NCBI GenBank assembly: GCA_050748485.1
Contig: JBOGPP010000127.1
Location: forward strand, 1 to 64,000
Direction: 5' to 3'
Length of the DNA stretch: 64,000 nt
From: TH5896 sp050748485
GTDB taxonomy: Archaea > Thermoproteota > Nitrososphaeria > Nitrososphaerales > Nitrososphaeraceae
Below, one piece after another: positions 8,258 to 16,785 of this stretch. A program made the translations under genes and the position numbers. The notes under the pieces are model-generated. The model had not been told where the DNA came from. It did not search any database and saw only the letters and a program-made list of their open reading frames with translations. The number at the start of each line of letters is the position of its first letter. Within the stretch, counting starts at the first letter, position 1.

Positions 8258-9097
8258 TTAACTTCCAATCTTAATTGTCTCATTGCATGCAGATCTTACG
8301 GCTTCAATAGCCGATAATACGGCCAACGTACTTGTCCTAGGGTTTTCAGGGTGAGGCACGTTACTAGCGACTATTTCTAAACTGCCAAACTCCCCTTTCA
8401 CATTTATTTCGTGTCGATTAACTTTTATGTTTGGATCGACGACTATCCTGACTCTGATTTTACTGATGTTACCCGCGGCTAGCGCTAACGAGGCGAAGAC
8501 ATTCACATTCGAGGGAAACAACTCGACGGCTCTTCGGACATCCCCTTCATATAATACTGTCCTATCAGTGAGTTCGTGTAAGCGAATATTTTCATAGATA
8601 TCGAAATAGGGAGCTCCGGCTAACGATTGAGGACTCTTAGTTGTAGAAATCGTAAGCTGATCTAAATGGTTTCGGACTGATTTTATGGCATCTATACCAG
8701 CGATCGCTCCCGTCGGGATATGTATAACCCCAGTGTGTCTAACAGCCTCTGATTCGAGTTCTTTCATAAATATTTCATCGACCAATTCTCCTACACTGAA
8801 AATGATGAGATGCTTCCCGTCAGCTAAGATATGCCTAGCGTACTGACGGACGGCAATCCGACTAGCCGATTCTATTACAACGTCAGTACTGTTGTATGCT
8901 TCAGAGTGAAAAAGCAAATCTTGATCAGAAAAAGCTTTTGGTTTATCATTTTTCAAGGAGGACTTTGTAAATTCCAACCTGTCGAGGGACGAATCAAGAA
9001 CAAAGCTCAACCTTGCTGATGAAAGAGATCTATTATCAATTGATCTGGCAATTTGGTATCCTATCGTACCGCAACCAATTATGCCGACCCTTTTCAA
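8258..9097 (-). CDS. nadX: L-aspartate dehydrogenase
   Basis: NadX oxidises aspartate to iminoaspartate, which quinolinate synthase then condenses with dihydroxyacetone phosphate in de novo NAD synthesis. The Rossmann motif GCGTIG is at residues 8-13. HIPTGAIAGIDAIKS at about 126-140 and the C-terminal NVPHPENPRTSTLAVLSA segment are the diagnostic family text. At 279 residues it is slightly longer than typical (about 240-270). nadA (9741) and nadC (10750) are neighbours, with S30e between, so the three NAD genes cluster without forming one operon. Confidence 0.92.
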   Translation of the reverse strand: MKRVGIIGCGTIGYQIARSIDNRSLSSARLSFVLDSSLDRLEFTKSSLKNDKPKAFSDQDLLFHSEAYNSTDVVIESASRIAVRQYARHILADGKHLIIFSVGELVDEIFMKELESEAVRHTGVIHIPTGAIAGIDAIKSVRNHLDQLTISTTKSPQSLAGAPYFDIYENIRLHELTDRTVLYEGDVRRAVELFPSNVNVFASLALAAGNISKIRVRIVVDPNIKVNRHEINVKGEFGSLEIVASNVPHPENPRTSTLAVLSAIEAVRSACNETIKIGS

Positions 9098-9143
9098 GAG
9101 TATTCTAAGAACAACTTGCTATAGAATAATTCGCCGCAGCACT

Positions 9144-9323
9144 CTAACGTCTAGGCCCTCTCTCAGGTTTCCTCTGACCAGGAGCCCTTCTCTTTTCAAA
9201 CCGCTTACTATAATTATTTTTGTTACGTAACCTCGATATGGGACTATCTCTCTCTTTTCCCTGAATCTTTGGTGTCTGTCCTCTAACCTTCCCAGCCTTC
9301 GTTAACGATCCATGCGTAGGCAT
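9144..9323 (-). CDS. ribosomal protein S30e (eS30)
   Basis: The reverse strand encodes a 59-residue, arginine/lysine-rich protein starting MPTHGSLTKAGKVRGQTPKI, which is the conserved N-terminus of archaeal S30e, a small-subunit protein without a ubiquitin-like leader in archaea. The ATG is at 9323-9321 and the stop TAG at 9146-9144. A TATA-rich stretch lies just upstream (about 9328-9345), consistent with leaderless transcription. It lies about 45 nt upstream of nadX on the same strand and may be cotranscribed with it. Confidence 0.95.
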   Translation of the reverse strand: MPTHGSLTKAGKVRGQTPKIQGKERDSPISRLRNKNNYSKRFEKRRAPGQRKPERGPRR

Positions 9324-9740
9324 TTAATTGATATATATATACAGAATACACATATATATATTCTAGATCTACTAATTGTTTAAGTCGTGCAAAAATGTGG
9401 ACTCTGTTTTATGTATGTCCTCAATAGTATTTTAGATTTTGACGATCGTGCTCCCTAGGGGGGAACAAAACCAGTTGTTCAAATCAAATTTATTCCATTT
9501 CCATGTGCTTAACCCGTTTGAAAGACATGAAGTTAGAAGCTGTTGATTTTTCCAGTAAGTACTGAAACATTATCTACTCTAATTCTACTTTGAGTGAAAC
9601 CATGTCAATTTCGCACGTGTTTTCGTAAATTGAAGCTTAAAGGGGCAACTATTGCCCACTGATCGGAAGCAAGTTGCAAATCCATCCTAGATTGTACTGC
9701 TTTAAATTGTGTGGGTGTTCAATCTCCTTAAACTACAATA
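9324..9740. other. 417-nt non-coding region between S30e and nadA
   Basis: No reading frame of credible size is seen on either strand. The left end has two TA-alternating blocks (about 9330-9342 and 9349-9361) in mirror arrangement around a short spacer; the block nearest S30e would serve as its TATA element. A G/C hairpin-like element (CTCCCTAGGGGGGA, about 9451-9464) lies in the middle. A TATA-like TTTAAAT at about 9701-9707 precedes the nadA start by roughly 35 nt. The rest holds nothing I can identify; an unannotated RNA is possible but not supported. Confidence 0.4.
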
Positions 9741-10685
9741 ATGTTAGAAACCGAAAACTATGAGATAAAAATAGGACAGCTGAAAAAAGAGTTGAATGCG
9801 GTGATTCTAGCCCATAACTACCAGATCCCAGAAATCCAGGACATCGCGGATTTTGTTGGTGACTCGCTCGCCCTCTCTAGAGCAGCTGCCGATACGGATT
9901 CAGATCTCATCGTATTTTGTGGGGTCCATTTTATGGCTGAGACAGCAGCCATTTTGTGCCCTGAAAAAACAGTATTGATACCAGATCCTCAGGCAGGTTG
10001 TTCATTGGCTTCCACTATTAATACTGAGGAACTTGTCATGTGGAAATCAAAGCATCCAGAAGCTGTTGTTATAAGTTATGTTAACACATCAGCAGAGATC
10101 AAGGCATTGTCTGATTATTGCTGCACCTCATCTAATGCAGTAGAGATTACAAACTCCATTCCAACCAATAAGGAGATACTTTTTCTACCCGACATGTTCT
10201 TAGGGTCCTACGTCGCCAAGCAAACAGGTAGGAAGAATATGCATATTTGGCCCGGTGAATGTCACGTGCATGCAGGGATGACTCCTCACGATATTAACAG
10301 GTATCTTGATGCCAAATCCGACGCAGAACTTTTGATTCATCCTGAATGCGGCTGTACTACGTCGGCGCTTTATCATTATGGAGAAGGAGACATCAACAAA
10401 TCCTGTCATGTGCTCTCTACTGAGGGAATGATCAAATATGCATCGTCATCACCTTCCAAGAAATTCATTGTAGCAACCGAAATCGGAATACTCCATAGGA
10501 TGAAAAATCAGAACCCTGACAAGACCTTCATACCATTGAAAGAGGATGCTATATGCAAATACATGAAGATGATCACACTCGAGAAGGTGTACCACTCTCT
10601 AAGGAAAAAAGTTCATGTGGTAAGCGTTCCTGATAGAGTTAGATCAAAAGCAAGGCTAGCGATCGAAAGGATGCTTGCCGTGTGA
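9741..10685 (+). CDS. nadA: quinolinate synthase
   Basis: NadA uses a [4Fe-4S] cluster to join iminoaspartate and dihydroxyacetone phosphate into quinolinate. The three cluster ligands expected from structures of the family are present as Cys87 (AGCSLA), Cys174 (PGECHVHAG) and Cys272 (near ICKYMKM). The protein begins with the substrate-binding text VILAHNYQIPE at residues 21-31. At 314 residues it matches the short archaeal form. It is followed by the convergent nadC. Confidence 0.96.
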   Translation: MLETENYEIKIGQLKKELNAVILAHNYQIPEIQDIADFVGDSLALSRAAADTDSDLIVFCGVHFMAETAAILCPEKTVLIPDPQAGCSLASTINTEELVMWKSKHPEAVVISYVNTSAEIKALSDYCCTSSNAVEITNSIPTNKEILFLPDMFLGSYVAKQTGRKNMHIWPGECHVHAGMTPHDINRYLDAKSDAELLIHPECGCTTSALYHYGEGDINKSCHVLSTEGMIKYASSSPSKKFIVATEIGILHRMKNQNPDKTFIPLKEDAICKYMKMITLEKVYHSLRKKVHVVSVPDRVRSKARLAIERMLAV

Positions 10686-10749
10686 CTTGAAAAACTTTCT
10701 TTCCCAAACCGAGCTTAAGAATGGGCATTCTACCTAGATCATTTACAAA

Positions 10750-11661
10750 CTATATCAGCCTATTTTTGCACTTGACAATCATACTAAAATCGACTGCTTT
10801 AGTAGAATGTGTCATTGAGCCTACTGATAGGAAATCTGGATTTAACTGAGCAAAATCTTGGAAGTTAGATTCATTGATACCTCCTGAAATTTCCACTTTT
10901 ACATGGTTACTTAGGCCTAATTCACGTAGTTTAAACATAGCGTGCCTCGCATTCTCTACGGAAAAGTTGTCCAACATTACGATGTCTGCGCCGGCCAGGA
11001 CGACAGAAATGAGTTCATCCTCTGACCGAACTTCACATTCGATTTCCCGTTTCTTTCCGACTTGTCTCCTTGCTTTGTTCACACAGTCACTGGCATCACC
11101 CACAATTTCGATATGATTATCCTTTATGAGTATCATGTCGTGCAGTCCCATACGATGTGGATAACCACCTCCAATCATTACGGCCTTCTTATCGAATATT
11201 CTCATCCCAGGAGAAGTTTTTCTCGTAGCAGTAATTTGGGTATCAACACCTAGCTTTTTTAAAAGCACACAGTATTTTCTGCTTTCAGTCGCCACCCCGC
11301 TCATGCGCATTAACATGTTTAGGGCAGTTCTCTCGGCTTTGAGTATCGCCCTTGCATCCCCCTTCACTGCGAGAACTTGTTCATTGGTGGTCACAACAGA
11401 TCCATCTTCAACCAGTTTTTTAGTAGAACAGCCGCAAATTTCCAGTGCCATACAGGCTTCCTCAAGACCACAAATAACCACGCTTCCTGTGGTTTCCTTA
11501 CACCACACCTCAGCTTCCGCATTGAAATCTCTCGGTACCAGTACTTCACTCGTGATATCACCGCTACCAAAGTCTTCTTCAAGGTACGAAGAAATGCGAT
11601 TTTGTCGATACAGATACTCAAACAAGGACACAACGTTTTTCGGTCCTTTAGAAGAGGTCAT
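10750..11661 (-). CDS. nadC: nicotinate-nucleotide pyrophosphorylase (carboxylating)
   Basis: NadC (quinolinate phosphoribosyltransferase) makes nicotinate mononucleotide from quinolinate and PRPP. Diagnostic text includes the DFGSGDITSE active-site segment near residue 25, ATRKTSPGMR with the PRPP-binding Arg-Lys pair, and the phosphate loop near EISGGI at the C-terminus. Length (303) is slightly above the usual 270-300. Its start overlaps the spt4 stop by four bases, so it is the last gene of an rpo7-spt4-nadC operon. This links NAD synthesis to transcription machinery genes. Confidence 0.95.
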   Translation of the reverse strand: MTSSKGPKNVVSLFEYLYRQNRISSYLEEDFGSGDITSEVLVPRDFNAEAEVWCKETTGSVVICGLEEACMALEICGCSTKKLVEDGSVVTTNEQVLAVKGDARAILKAERTALNMLMRMSGVATESRKYCVLLKKLGVDTQITATRKTSPGMRIFDKKAVMIGGGYPHRMGLHDMILIKDNHIEIVGDASDCVNKARRQVGKKREIECEVRSEDELISVVLAGADIVMLDNFSVENARHAMFKLRELGLSNHVKVEISGGINESNFQDFAQLNPDFLSVGSMTHSTKAVDFSMIVKCKNRLI

Positions 11662-11846
11662 GAAGCTTTTAATGCGTATTTGTGAGGGACGCGAAGATCC
11701 AATGTGGAAGCGACATGAGAATGGGAAGGATCAAAAATCAGTATCATCCCTGTCCAGTGGGGAGTGAGATCGGTAGAACTACAGACAGAGCAAACCTTTC
11801 CGATGGTCAACGCCTTACATTTCTTACAGGCGAGTTCTCTGGGCAT
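11658..11846 (-). CDS. spt4: transcription elongation factor Spt4 (RpoE2)
   Basis: A 62-residue zinc-ribbon protein with Cys7, Cys10, Cys19 and Cys22 followed by the WTGMILIFDP strand typical of archaeal Spt4. It partners Spt5 on the RNA polymerase clamp to promote processivity. Its ATG shares one base with the rpo7 stop (TAATG), and its stop overlaps nadC, so all three are tightly coupled. Length is normal. Confidence 0.95.
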   Translation of the reverse strand: MPRELACKKCKALTIGKVCSVCSSTDLTPHWTGMILIFDPSHSHVASTLDLRVPHKYALKAS

Positions 11847-12448
11847 TACTTACTGGAACCCCGCTTTTTCTCTTTTATTGGAACTGTGGACTGGGACTGT
11901 TGAGATTTAATGACATCCTGTTCAATCCACTCCAGAGCCCCTAAAAATGGCTGTCTACAAGTTATTCCTATCTTTCCCATAGCAGCCCCCTTGCCAAGAC
12001 TAACTGCTGTTATCCTTCCTCTTAACCTAGATCCAATTTTGATAGACCTAGATGACTGATTTGCCAAGATTATGCCCTGCTTAACGTCACTTTTGAGAAA
12101 GTCGTCTGTTATCTGGGACAGATGAAGTAAGGCATCGGTAGGCCCTATTCTAACAAAGGCGCCAAAGTCGGTTATCTCAACTATCTCTCCTTCTACTATT
12201 TCCTGTAATCTTGGGTAGAAAGTTAAGGCCTTAAAACTTACTCTATGATATGTTGCTCCATCACCTGCCACGAGCTTACCTATGGGGTTCGTAGATGCCT
12301 CTATAATCATGATAACATATCCAAGCTCGGGACTGATCATACTTTCATATTTCTCTTTAAGGATTCCAATGGCGGTTTTGTTAAGAGATAGAGTCATTCG
12401 ATCGGGGGGGATTCTTATAACGTCACTCATATGCACGATCGCAAACAT
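11846..12448 (-). CDS. RNA polymerase subunit Rpo7 (RpoE')
   Basis: Rpo7 forms the polymerase stalk with Rpo4. The N-terminal tip domain starts MFAIVHMSDVIRIPPDRM, and the C-terminal S1 domain carries VEGEIVEITDFGAFVRIG, both as in the family. The frame is open for 42 more residues upstream to 12574, but that text is not family-like, so ATG 12448 is chosen; a TTAATAAA element about 27-35 nt upstream fits a leaderless start. The C-terminal end has a Gln/Ser/Lys tail. It is the first gene of the rpo7-spt4-nadC operon. Confidence 0.93.
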   Translation of the reverse strand: MFAIVHMSDVIRIPPDRMTLSLNKTAIGILKEKYESMISPELGYVIMIIEASTNPIGKLVAGDGATYHRVSFKALTFYPRLQEIVEGEIVEITDFGAFVRIGPTDALLHLSQITDDFLKSDVKQGIILANQSSRSIKIGSRLRGRITAVSLGKGAAMGKIGITCRQPFLGALEWIEQDVIKSQQSQSTVPIKEKKRGSSK

Positions 12449-12710
12449 GATATACAATTGATAGCGACGGAGCTTCAATTTATTAACCTTTGGATAACAT
12501 TCCTTGTATGTGGACTCGGATATTTTGTGAATAGGGATCAAGTGGGTTCCTCGATTTGTGACGAAGTTTGTCATACTCGAGAGCTTTTCGTTTGGCAGAA
12601 GGTCGATAAGATTGTTGCTCTTTGGGAACGCTAGGCAGGTAACGGGCTCAAGGACAATGCGAAAATTGTTAACAATTTAAATATTGTGAACTTTAATCTA
12701 CTCATAGCAT

Positions 12711-13802
12711 ATGACTAATGTGGATCAGGTTATGTCCTCCCTAAGGAAGATTATGGATCCAGAGTTACATAAGGATATTGTATCCATGGGTATGATTAAA
12801 GATTTAAGTATTAATGATAAAAAAGTATCATTTACTCTTGAGTTAACTACCCCTGCATGTCCATTCAATAGCGAAATTGAGGAGGAGGTGCGAAATTCCA
12901 TGCTCAGCATAGGAGTTAATGATTTGGATCTGAGGGTTACTGCAAAAGTTATGGAAGGAAGAGCGATCTCCATGGACGAATTGCTTCCCAAGGTCAAGAA
13001 TATATTTGCGGTAGCAAGCGGAAAGGGAGGAGTAGGAAAGACGACCGTAGCAGTAAATCTTGCTTTGGCGTTGGCCAAGACGGGCGCTAGTGTTGGCCTT
13101 TTGGACGCTGACATTTATGGTCCAAGCGTTCCTCTGATGTTAGGGTTAAGAGATCCACCGCCAATTATTAATAATAAGATACAACCTGTCGTTTCAAACG
13201 GCGTGAAGGTTATTTCTATGGGCTTCTTTTATGAACAATCTCAGCAGGCAGGGATCTACCGTGGACCCATAGTATCAGGAATTATAAAGCAATTCATAAC
13301 TGACGTAGAATGGGGGGAATTGGATTACCTTTTAATAGATCTGCCACCAGGGACAGGCGACGCTCCACTCACGATGGCTCAAACACTTCCAATCACTGGT
13401 GTCTTGACAGTCACTACACCGCAGGATGTAGCAATGAATGTTGCTATCAAATCAATTGGAATGTTTAACAAACTCAACATTCCGATATTAGGAGTAGTCG
13501 AAAACATGAGTTATCTTGTCTGTCCACACTGTGGCGAAAACACTTACATTTTTGGAAAGGGAGGAGGACAGAAGATAAGCGAGAAGTTTAATGTACCTTT
13601 CTTGGGCGAAATTCCCCTGCATCCTCTTATCAGAGAAGGAAGCGACCTCGGGAGACCGGTGACGTTAGTTGAACCAGATTCCCTGGCTAGCTTAGCATTT
13701 GGAAAGATTTCAAGGCTGGTTGCAGGACGTATTAGCGTAATCGCTTCCACCGTTAAGGACAATGATATTGCGGAGAAGGCTTCAACCACACCTATGGAAT
13801 GA
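12711..13802 (+). CDS. Mrp/NBP35-family iron-sulfur carrier ATPase with N-terminal MIP18 domain
   Basis: Residues 1-80 form a MIP18/DUF59 domain (MDPELHKDIVSMGMI). Residues 95-345 form a P-loop ATPase with the deviant Walker A motif GKGGVGKT at 104-111. The CPHC pair at 271-274 binds the [4Fe-4S] cluster at the dimer interface. Proteins of this build assemble and deliver iron-sulfur clusters to apo-proteins in the cytoplasm. The stop overlaps the next gene (dephospho-CoA kinase) by four bases. Length is typical for the fused archaeal form. Confidence 0.95.
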   Translation: MTNVDQVMSSLRKIMDPELHKDIVSMGMIKDLSINDKKVSFTLELTTPACPFNSEIEEEVRNSMLSIGVNDLDLRVTAKVMEGRAISMDELLPKVKNIFAVASGKGGVGKTTVAVNLALALAKTGASVGLLDADIYGPSVPLMLGLRDPPPIINNKIQPVVSNGVKVISMGFFYEQSQQAGIYRGPIVSGIIKQFITDVEWGELDYLLIDLPPGTGDAPLTMAQTLPITGVLTVTTPQDVAMNVAIKSIGMFNKLNIPILGVVENMSYLVCPHCGENTYIFGKGGGQKISEKFNVPFLGEIPLHPLIREGSDLGRPVTLVEPDSLASLAFGKISRLVAGRISVIASTVKDNDIAEKASTTPME

Positions 13803-14359
13803 GTCACGATGTGAAGCTTGTTCAAAAAGAGATTATTGATCTTCTGAAGAAACCTCTCGGTGATATAATCAGGTTCGATCAGGTTGAAAAGCCGAAAATA
13901 ATTGAATTGCGGCGTGCAACACGTAAGCTGATCACTGTAGGAGATACAACCACAGCAAAGGTTATCGGTTTCAATGTCGTTCCCGATGTAAGTGTTGTTG
14001 ATGGTTTGGAAAAGAGGTTTGTATCCACAACGAGCATTCCCGAACTGAAATCTATGCTCTCATCGCTCTCAGGTGTGAAACTAACCGAACTTTCCTGCAG
14101 AAATAAGCCGGGTTCAATATCCTTAGAAGTCATTTCAACGCTTATTAGTGCATTAGTAAGTCATGTACCAGTCTTGGTAAGGGTGATCGGTGAAGAGGAC
14201 CTAGCAGCACTCCCATTAATTGCATACGCTCCAATAGACTCGAGAATTCTTTACGGACAACCTTCAGAGGGGATTGTGGTTGTGAGAGTCAGAAAGCGAA
14301 TACAAGAGAGGGCTAAACATTTAATGAGGAGAATAGGGTTCAACCTTGAAGGGGTATGA
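13799..14359 (+). CDS. GTP-dependent dephospho-CoA kinase (DUF359)
   Basis: The archaeal enzyme phosphorylates dephospho-CoA with GTP, the last step of CoA synthesis, and is unrelated to bacterial CoaE. The 186-residue protein shows the family features: a VGDTTTAKVI segment near residue 47, an acidic GEEDLAALPLI stretch and the terminal YGQPSEGIVVVRV. It is coupled to the Mrp ATPase by an ATGA overlap. In other archaea DUF359 sits beside spt4 and rpo7, as it nearly does here, which supports the call. Confidence 0.93.
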   Translation: MSHDVKLVQKEIIDLLKKPLGDIIRFDQVEKPKIIELRRATRKLITVGDTTTAKVIGFNVVPDVSVVDGLEKRFVSTTSIPELKSMLSSLSGVKLTELSCRNKPGSISLEVISTLISALVSHVPVLVRVIGEEDLAALPLIAYAPIDSRILYGQPSEGIVVVRVRKRIQERAKHLMRRIGFNLEGV

Positions 14360-14477
14360 TGAAGTGGTGGCTGACTGAGATAATGGGTGATTGTACGCAT
14401 GTTAACTTTTCCTGACCCCGAACCTTACACATCTCACCAATTGTGAAAACTTGTTGCTTCTGAAGTTGCCATATATA

Positions 14478-14624
14478 TTATCTAAATTGATGGCACTCAC
14501 AGTTACATTTTTCAACAATCACATCAAATGAACAATCATTACTCCCATTACACTGCTCTGCCATAGGCCATTCCCCCGGACAATCGGAGTGTCTCCCTTT
14601 CTTGCAAAAATATGTGACAAGCAT
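14478..14624 (-). CDS. small cysteine-rich protein (48 aa)
   Basis: The reverse strand encodes 48 residues starting MLVTYFCKKGRHSDC, with seven cysteines and two histidines, ending in a compact CNCECH cluster. This spacing suggests one or two metal sites. The TTTATAACTATAAG stretch at about 14657-14670 is a plausible promoter. I do not recognise the family; small Cys-rich proteins like this recur in thaumarchaeal genomes. Its shortness makes it uncertain, but the cysteine density over the whole frame is hard to explain otherwise. Confidence 0.5.
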   Translation of the reverse strand: MLVTYFCKKGRHSDCPGEWPMAEQCNGSNDCSFDVIVEKCNCECHQFR

Positions 14625-14669
14625 CAACTAATCTATCTCGGCCCAGATATACTTGGTAGATACTTATAG

Positions 14670-14942
14670 TTATAAAAGGTCGATATTAAAGAGCTGAGGA
14701 GCGTAGATTGACCCCTCTCTTACCTTCCTCACCTTTGCAACTGATAGATAGTGCGGCCAAATTGTGACCATGATTGAACCTTCTGGGACTCCTTCAGGCA
14801 CTGTAATGACTAAAATGTCTTCGTCAGAAACCCCCATTTCAGCCAATTTTAATTTACTCCTCTTGATCAGATCGTCAGGCATTCCGCTGCTATAAAGAAA
14901 CACTTTGCCATTATACTGTAATTTGCCATCCATTGACCTCAT
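14670..14942 (-). CDS. hypothetical protein (90 aa)
   Basis: A soluble 90-residue protein with mixed alpha/beta text (DEDILVITVPEGVPEGSIMV) and no recognisable motif, cysteine pair or membrane segment. Upstream, TATCCTATAT-like sequence near the start fits no clear box. It is followed on the same strand by the 48-residue cysteine protein. Codon usage and composition resemble neighbouring genes, so I take it to be real, but I do not recognise the family. Confidence 0.6.
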   Translation of the reverse strand: MRSMDGKLQYNGKVFLYSSGMPDDLIKRSKLKLAEMGVSDEDILVITVPEGVPEGSIMVTIWPHYLSVAKVRKVREGSIYAPQLFNIDLL

Positions 14943-15058
14943 AATAAGCCTTTTATCCTATATGCCTTTTTGATCCTAGGTTCATTATGACACATTCACT
15001 GTCGGAAATGTCCTATTCGTCGTTGGTCGGGCACTGCTCCGACGTAAGTAGTCGAAGT

Positions 15059-15229
15059 CTAGAGAGTGTCGATATGAAACTTCGACATGCAGCCTGTACA
15101 TTCATAAATTTCATCGCCAACTTGGCCACTTACATTAAATCTTACAATCGTCGTGCACTTAGGACATCTGCCCTCCACAGTCCTAGTCTTACGTATTGGC
15201 TTATTCCTTGATTTTCTTCGACTACCCAA
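15059..15229 (-). CDS. Elf1-like zinc-ribbon protein (56 aa)
   Basis: The reverse strand, from a TTG start, encodes LGSRRKSRNKPIRK, then CPKC near residue 22 and CTGC near residue 44. A basic N-terminus followed by a four-cysteine ribbon is the layout of the eukaryotic-type elongation factor Elf1, found in some archaea. A strong TATA element (TTTATAAAT at about 15253-15261) lies about 25 nt before the TTG, as for a leaderless gene. There is no upstream in-frame start. An anonymous zinc ribbon is the alternative. Confidence 0.6.
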   Translation of the reverse strand: MGSRRKSRNKPIRKTRTVEGRCPKCTTIVRFNVSGQVGDEIYECTGCMSKFHIDTL

Positions 15230-15252
15230 TTTGTAAAAATAGGAACAAACCT

Positions 15253-15261
15253 ATTTATAAA
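15253..15261 (-). promoter_or_regulatory. TATA box for the Elf1-like gene
   Basis: The near-palindromic TTTATAAAT is centred about 28 nt upstream of the TTG at 15229, matching archaeal TATA-to-start spacing for leaderless transcripts. This is inferred from spacing and composition only. Confidence 0.5.
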
Positions 15262-15312
15262 TCTGGCCAAACAAAAATCCGGTCAGATTCACCAATCTAG
15301 TAATCTCCAACA

Positions 15313-15507
15313 TCAGGCAATCTGATGCTTCTTTTTTCTCCGCAATGTAATGATACCTAAGATCAGAAATCCTATACCGATAGCCAAGATCAGATAATCC
15401 GCAGGGACCAAAAGAGACCAAGCCTCGTTAAGTGTTCCAGCATAAAAAAACAACCCTGATAAGAAGATCAGGGCAATGCCTGTGATTATCTCACCATTGA
15501 CTTCCAT
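15313..15507 (-). CDS. small two-helix membrane protein (64 aa)
   Basis: The protein has two hydrophobic segments, about residues 6-26 and 36-56, separated by a short polar loop, and ends in a basic tail (RRKKKHQ) that would stay in the cytoplasm. No family is recognised. It stands alone between the Elf1-like gene and leuB, all on the reverse strand. Confidence 0.6.
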   Translation of the reverse strand: MEVNGEIITGIALIFLSGLFFYAGTLNEAWSLLVPADYLILAIGIGFLILGIITLRRKKKHQIA

Positions 15508-15624
15508 TAAGATGAGTTAGTAAATGTCAGACTTATATACAAATCCTTCCCAAGAATAGTTGACGCTGTCATATCCGCAATAAAGTCGATATGAGTTGTA
15601 CGCATTCACTCTTGGACTAATAGT

Positions 15625-16632
15625 TCACATATAGAGATAAGACACGACGCTCCTTGTGAACTCTTTTGTTGTGAGGGTACCTCCCAGATCTTTTGTCTTC
15701 TTATTTTCAACCAGCATCCGCACTATCGCCTCCTCTATTCGATCTCCTTCTAAGATGGCTTGTTTGTCATTATGCTTTGTTCCTAACCATTGAAGCATCA
15801 ATCTGGTCGATAGCAAAATAGAAGTAGGGTTTGAGACATTCTTACCTTGGATGTCAAATGCAGCTCCGTGAACTGGTTCGAAAACCCCAAAATCGTTTCC
15901 GATATTTGCTGCCGGACCCATGCCCAGTCCCCCGACTATTTGTGCAGCCTCGTCTGATATGATATCTCCAAAAAGGTTTGACGTTACAATTACATCAAAA
16001 TCCTGAGGATTCCGAATAAGATTCATCGCGCATGCATCGACGTACATCTCCTCAAACTTAATATCACGATTTAGTAATGCAACTTCTGAGCATATCCTCC
16101 TGGCCAATCCGTCACTTTCTTTCAATACATTTGCCTTATGAACCAAACTGACTTTTCTCTGCTTGTTTCTCAATCCAGCCAGTTTGAAGGCGTACTGAGA
16201 TATCCTTTCGATAGCTTTTTTGCTGGTCCGCCTGAGGGAGATAACGGTTTCCTCATCTGACCAAAATTCCCATCCAAGATACAGGTCTTCAGTATTCTCC
16301 CTCACCACTACAAGATCGATATTGTTTTGCAGAGAATTTGTGTTAGGATAAGCCCTTACCGGTCTGATATTTGCATATAGATCGAAAAGACGTCGAATAA
16401 CAAGTATAACATCAGCAGCGCTCTCGCCCACCGGTCCCTTCAGACAGGCGTCTGATTTACGGATGGCGGATAGTGTGAATTCAGGTAGTGCCTTATTGAA
16501 CTTTATAAGTGCATCATCCCCTGCTTCTAAGTAAACCAAGGAAAACTTCACTGACGAATTGGCGCCTATCGCGTTTAAGATACATGTCGCCGATTCGATC
16601 AATTCTGGTCCTATTCCATCGCCTCTGAGCAT
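15625..16632 (-). CDS. isopropylmalate/isocitrate dehydrogenase family protein, probably LeuB
   Basis: This is a beta-decarboxylating dehydrogenase with the GDGIGPE loop at residues 4-10, the substrate-arginine text RENTEDLY at about 110-117, the metal and cofactor segments near DVIVTSNLFGDIISDEAAQIVGG (residues 213-235) and EPVHGAAFDI. The neighbouring acetolactate synthase genes favour 3-isopropylmalate dehydrogenase of leucine synthesis, but isocitrate or homoisocitrate use cannot be excluded. The ATG at 16632 starts inside the first beta-strand: family-like residues (YNIA) are encoded just upstream without any ATG, GTG or TTG before the stop at 16668-16666, so a non-standard start is possible. 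Confidence 0.85.
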   Translation of the reverse strand: MLRGDGIGPELIESATCILNAIGANSSVKFSLVYLEAGDDALIKFNKALPEFTLSAIRKSDACLKGPVGESAADVILVIRRLFDLYANIRPVRAYPNTNSLQNNIDLVVVRENTEDLYLGWEFWSDEETVISLRRTSKKAIERISQYAFKLAGLRNKQRKVSLVHKANVLKESDGLARRICSEVALLNRDIKFEEMYVDACAMNLIRNPQDFDVIVTSNLFGDIISDEAAQIVGGLGMGPAANIGNDFGVFEPVHGAAFDIQGKNVSNPTSILLSTRLMLQWLGTKHNDKQAILEGDRIEEAIVRMLVENKKTKDLGGTLTTKEFTRSVVSYLYM

Positions 16633-16785
16633 GGCTATATTGTATCGAGTCGTTTCAAGGCACCTTTATTATGAGCTTATAAGCTCTGCATTCCAATCGC
16701 ATCTGAGGCGTGCTGGAGCCCCTTGTTGAGCTATCCAAAGATTTATTTTTCAACTTCGCTGATCTGAACCATAGCGATTAGAGGG

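Noticed and set aside
12449..12574. 42-residue N-terminal extension of Rpo7
   Set aside because: The residues are not family-like, and the promoter-like TTAATAAA element falls inside it.
14987..15211. Forward 74-codon frame
   Set aside because: Overlaps the Elf1-like gene on the other strand, which has zinc-ribbon cysteines and a TATA element; the forward frame has no family features.
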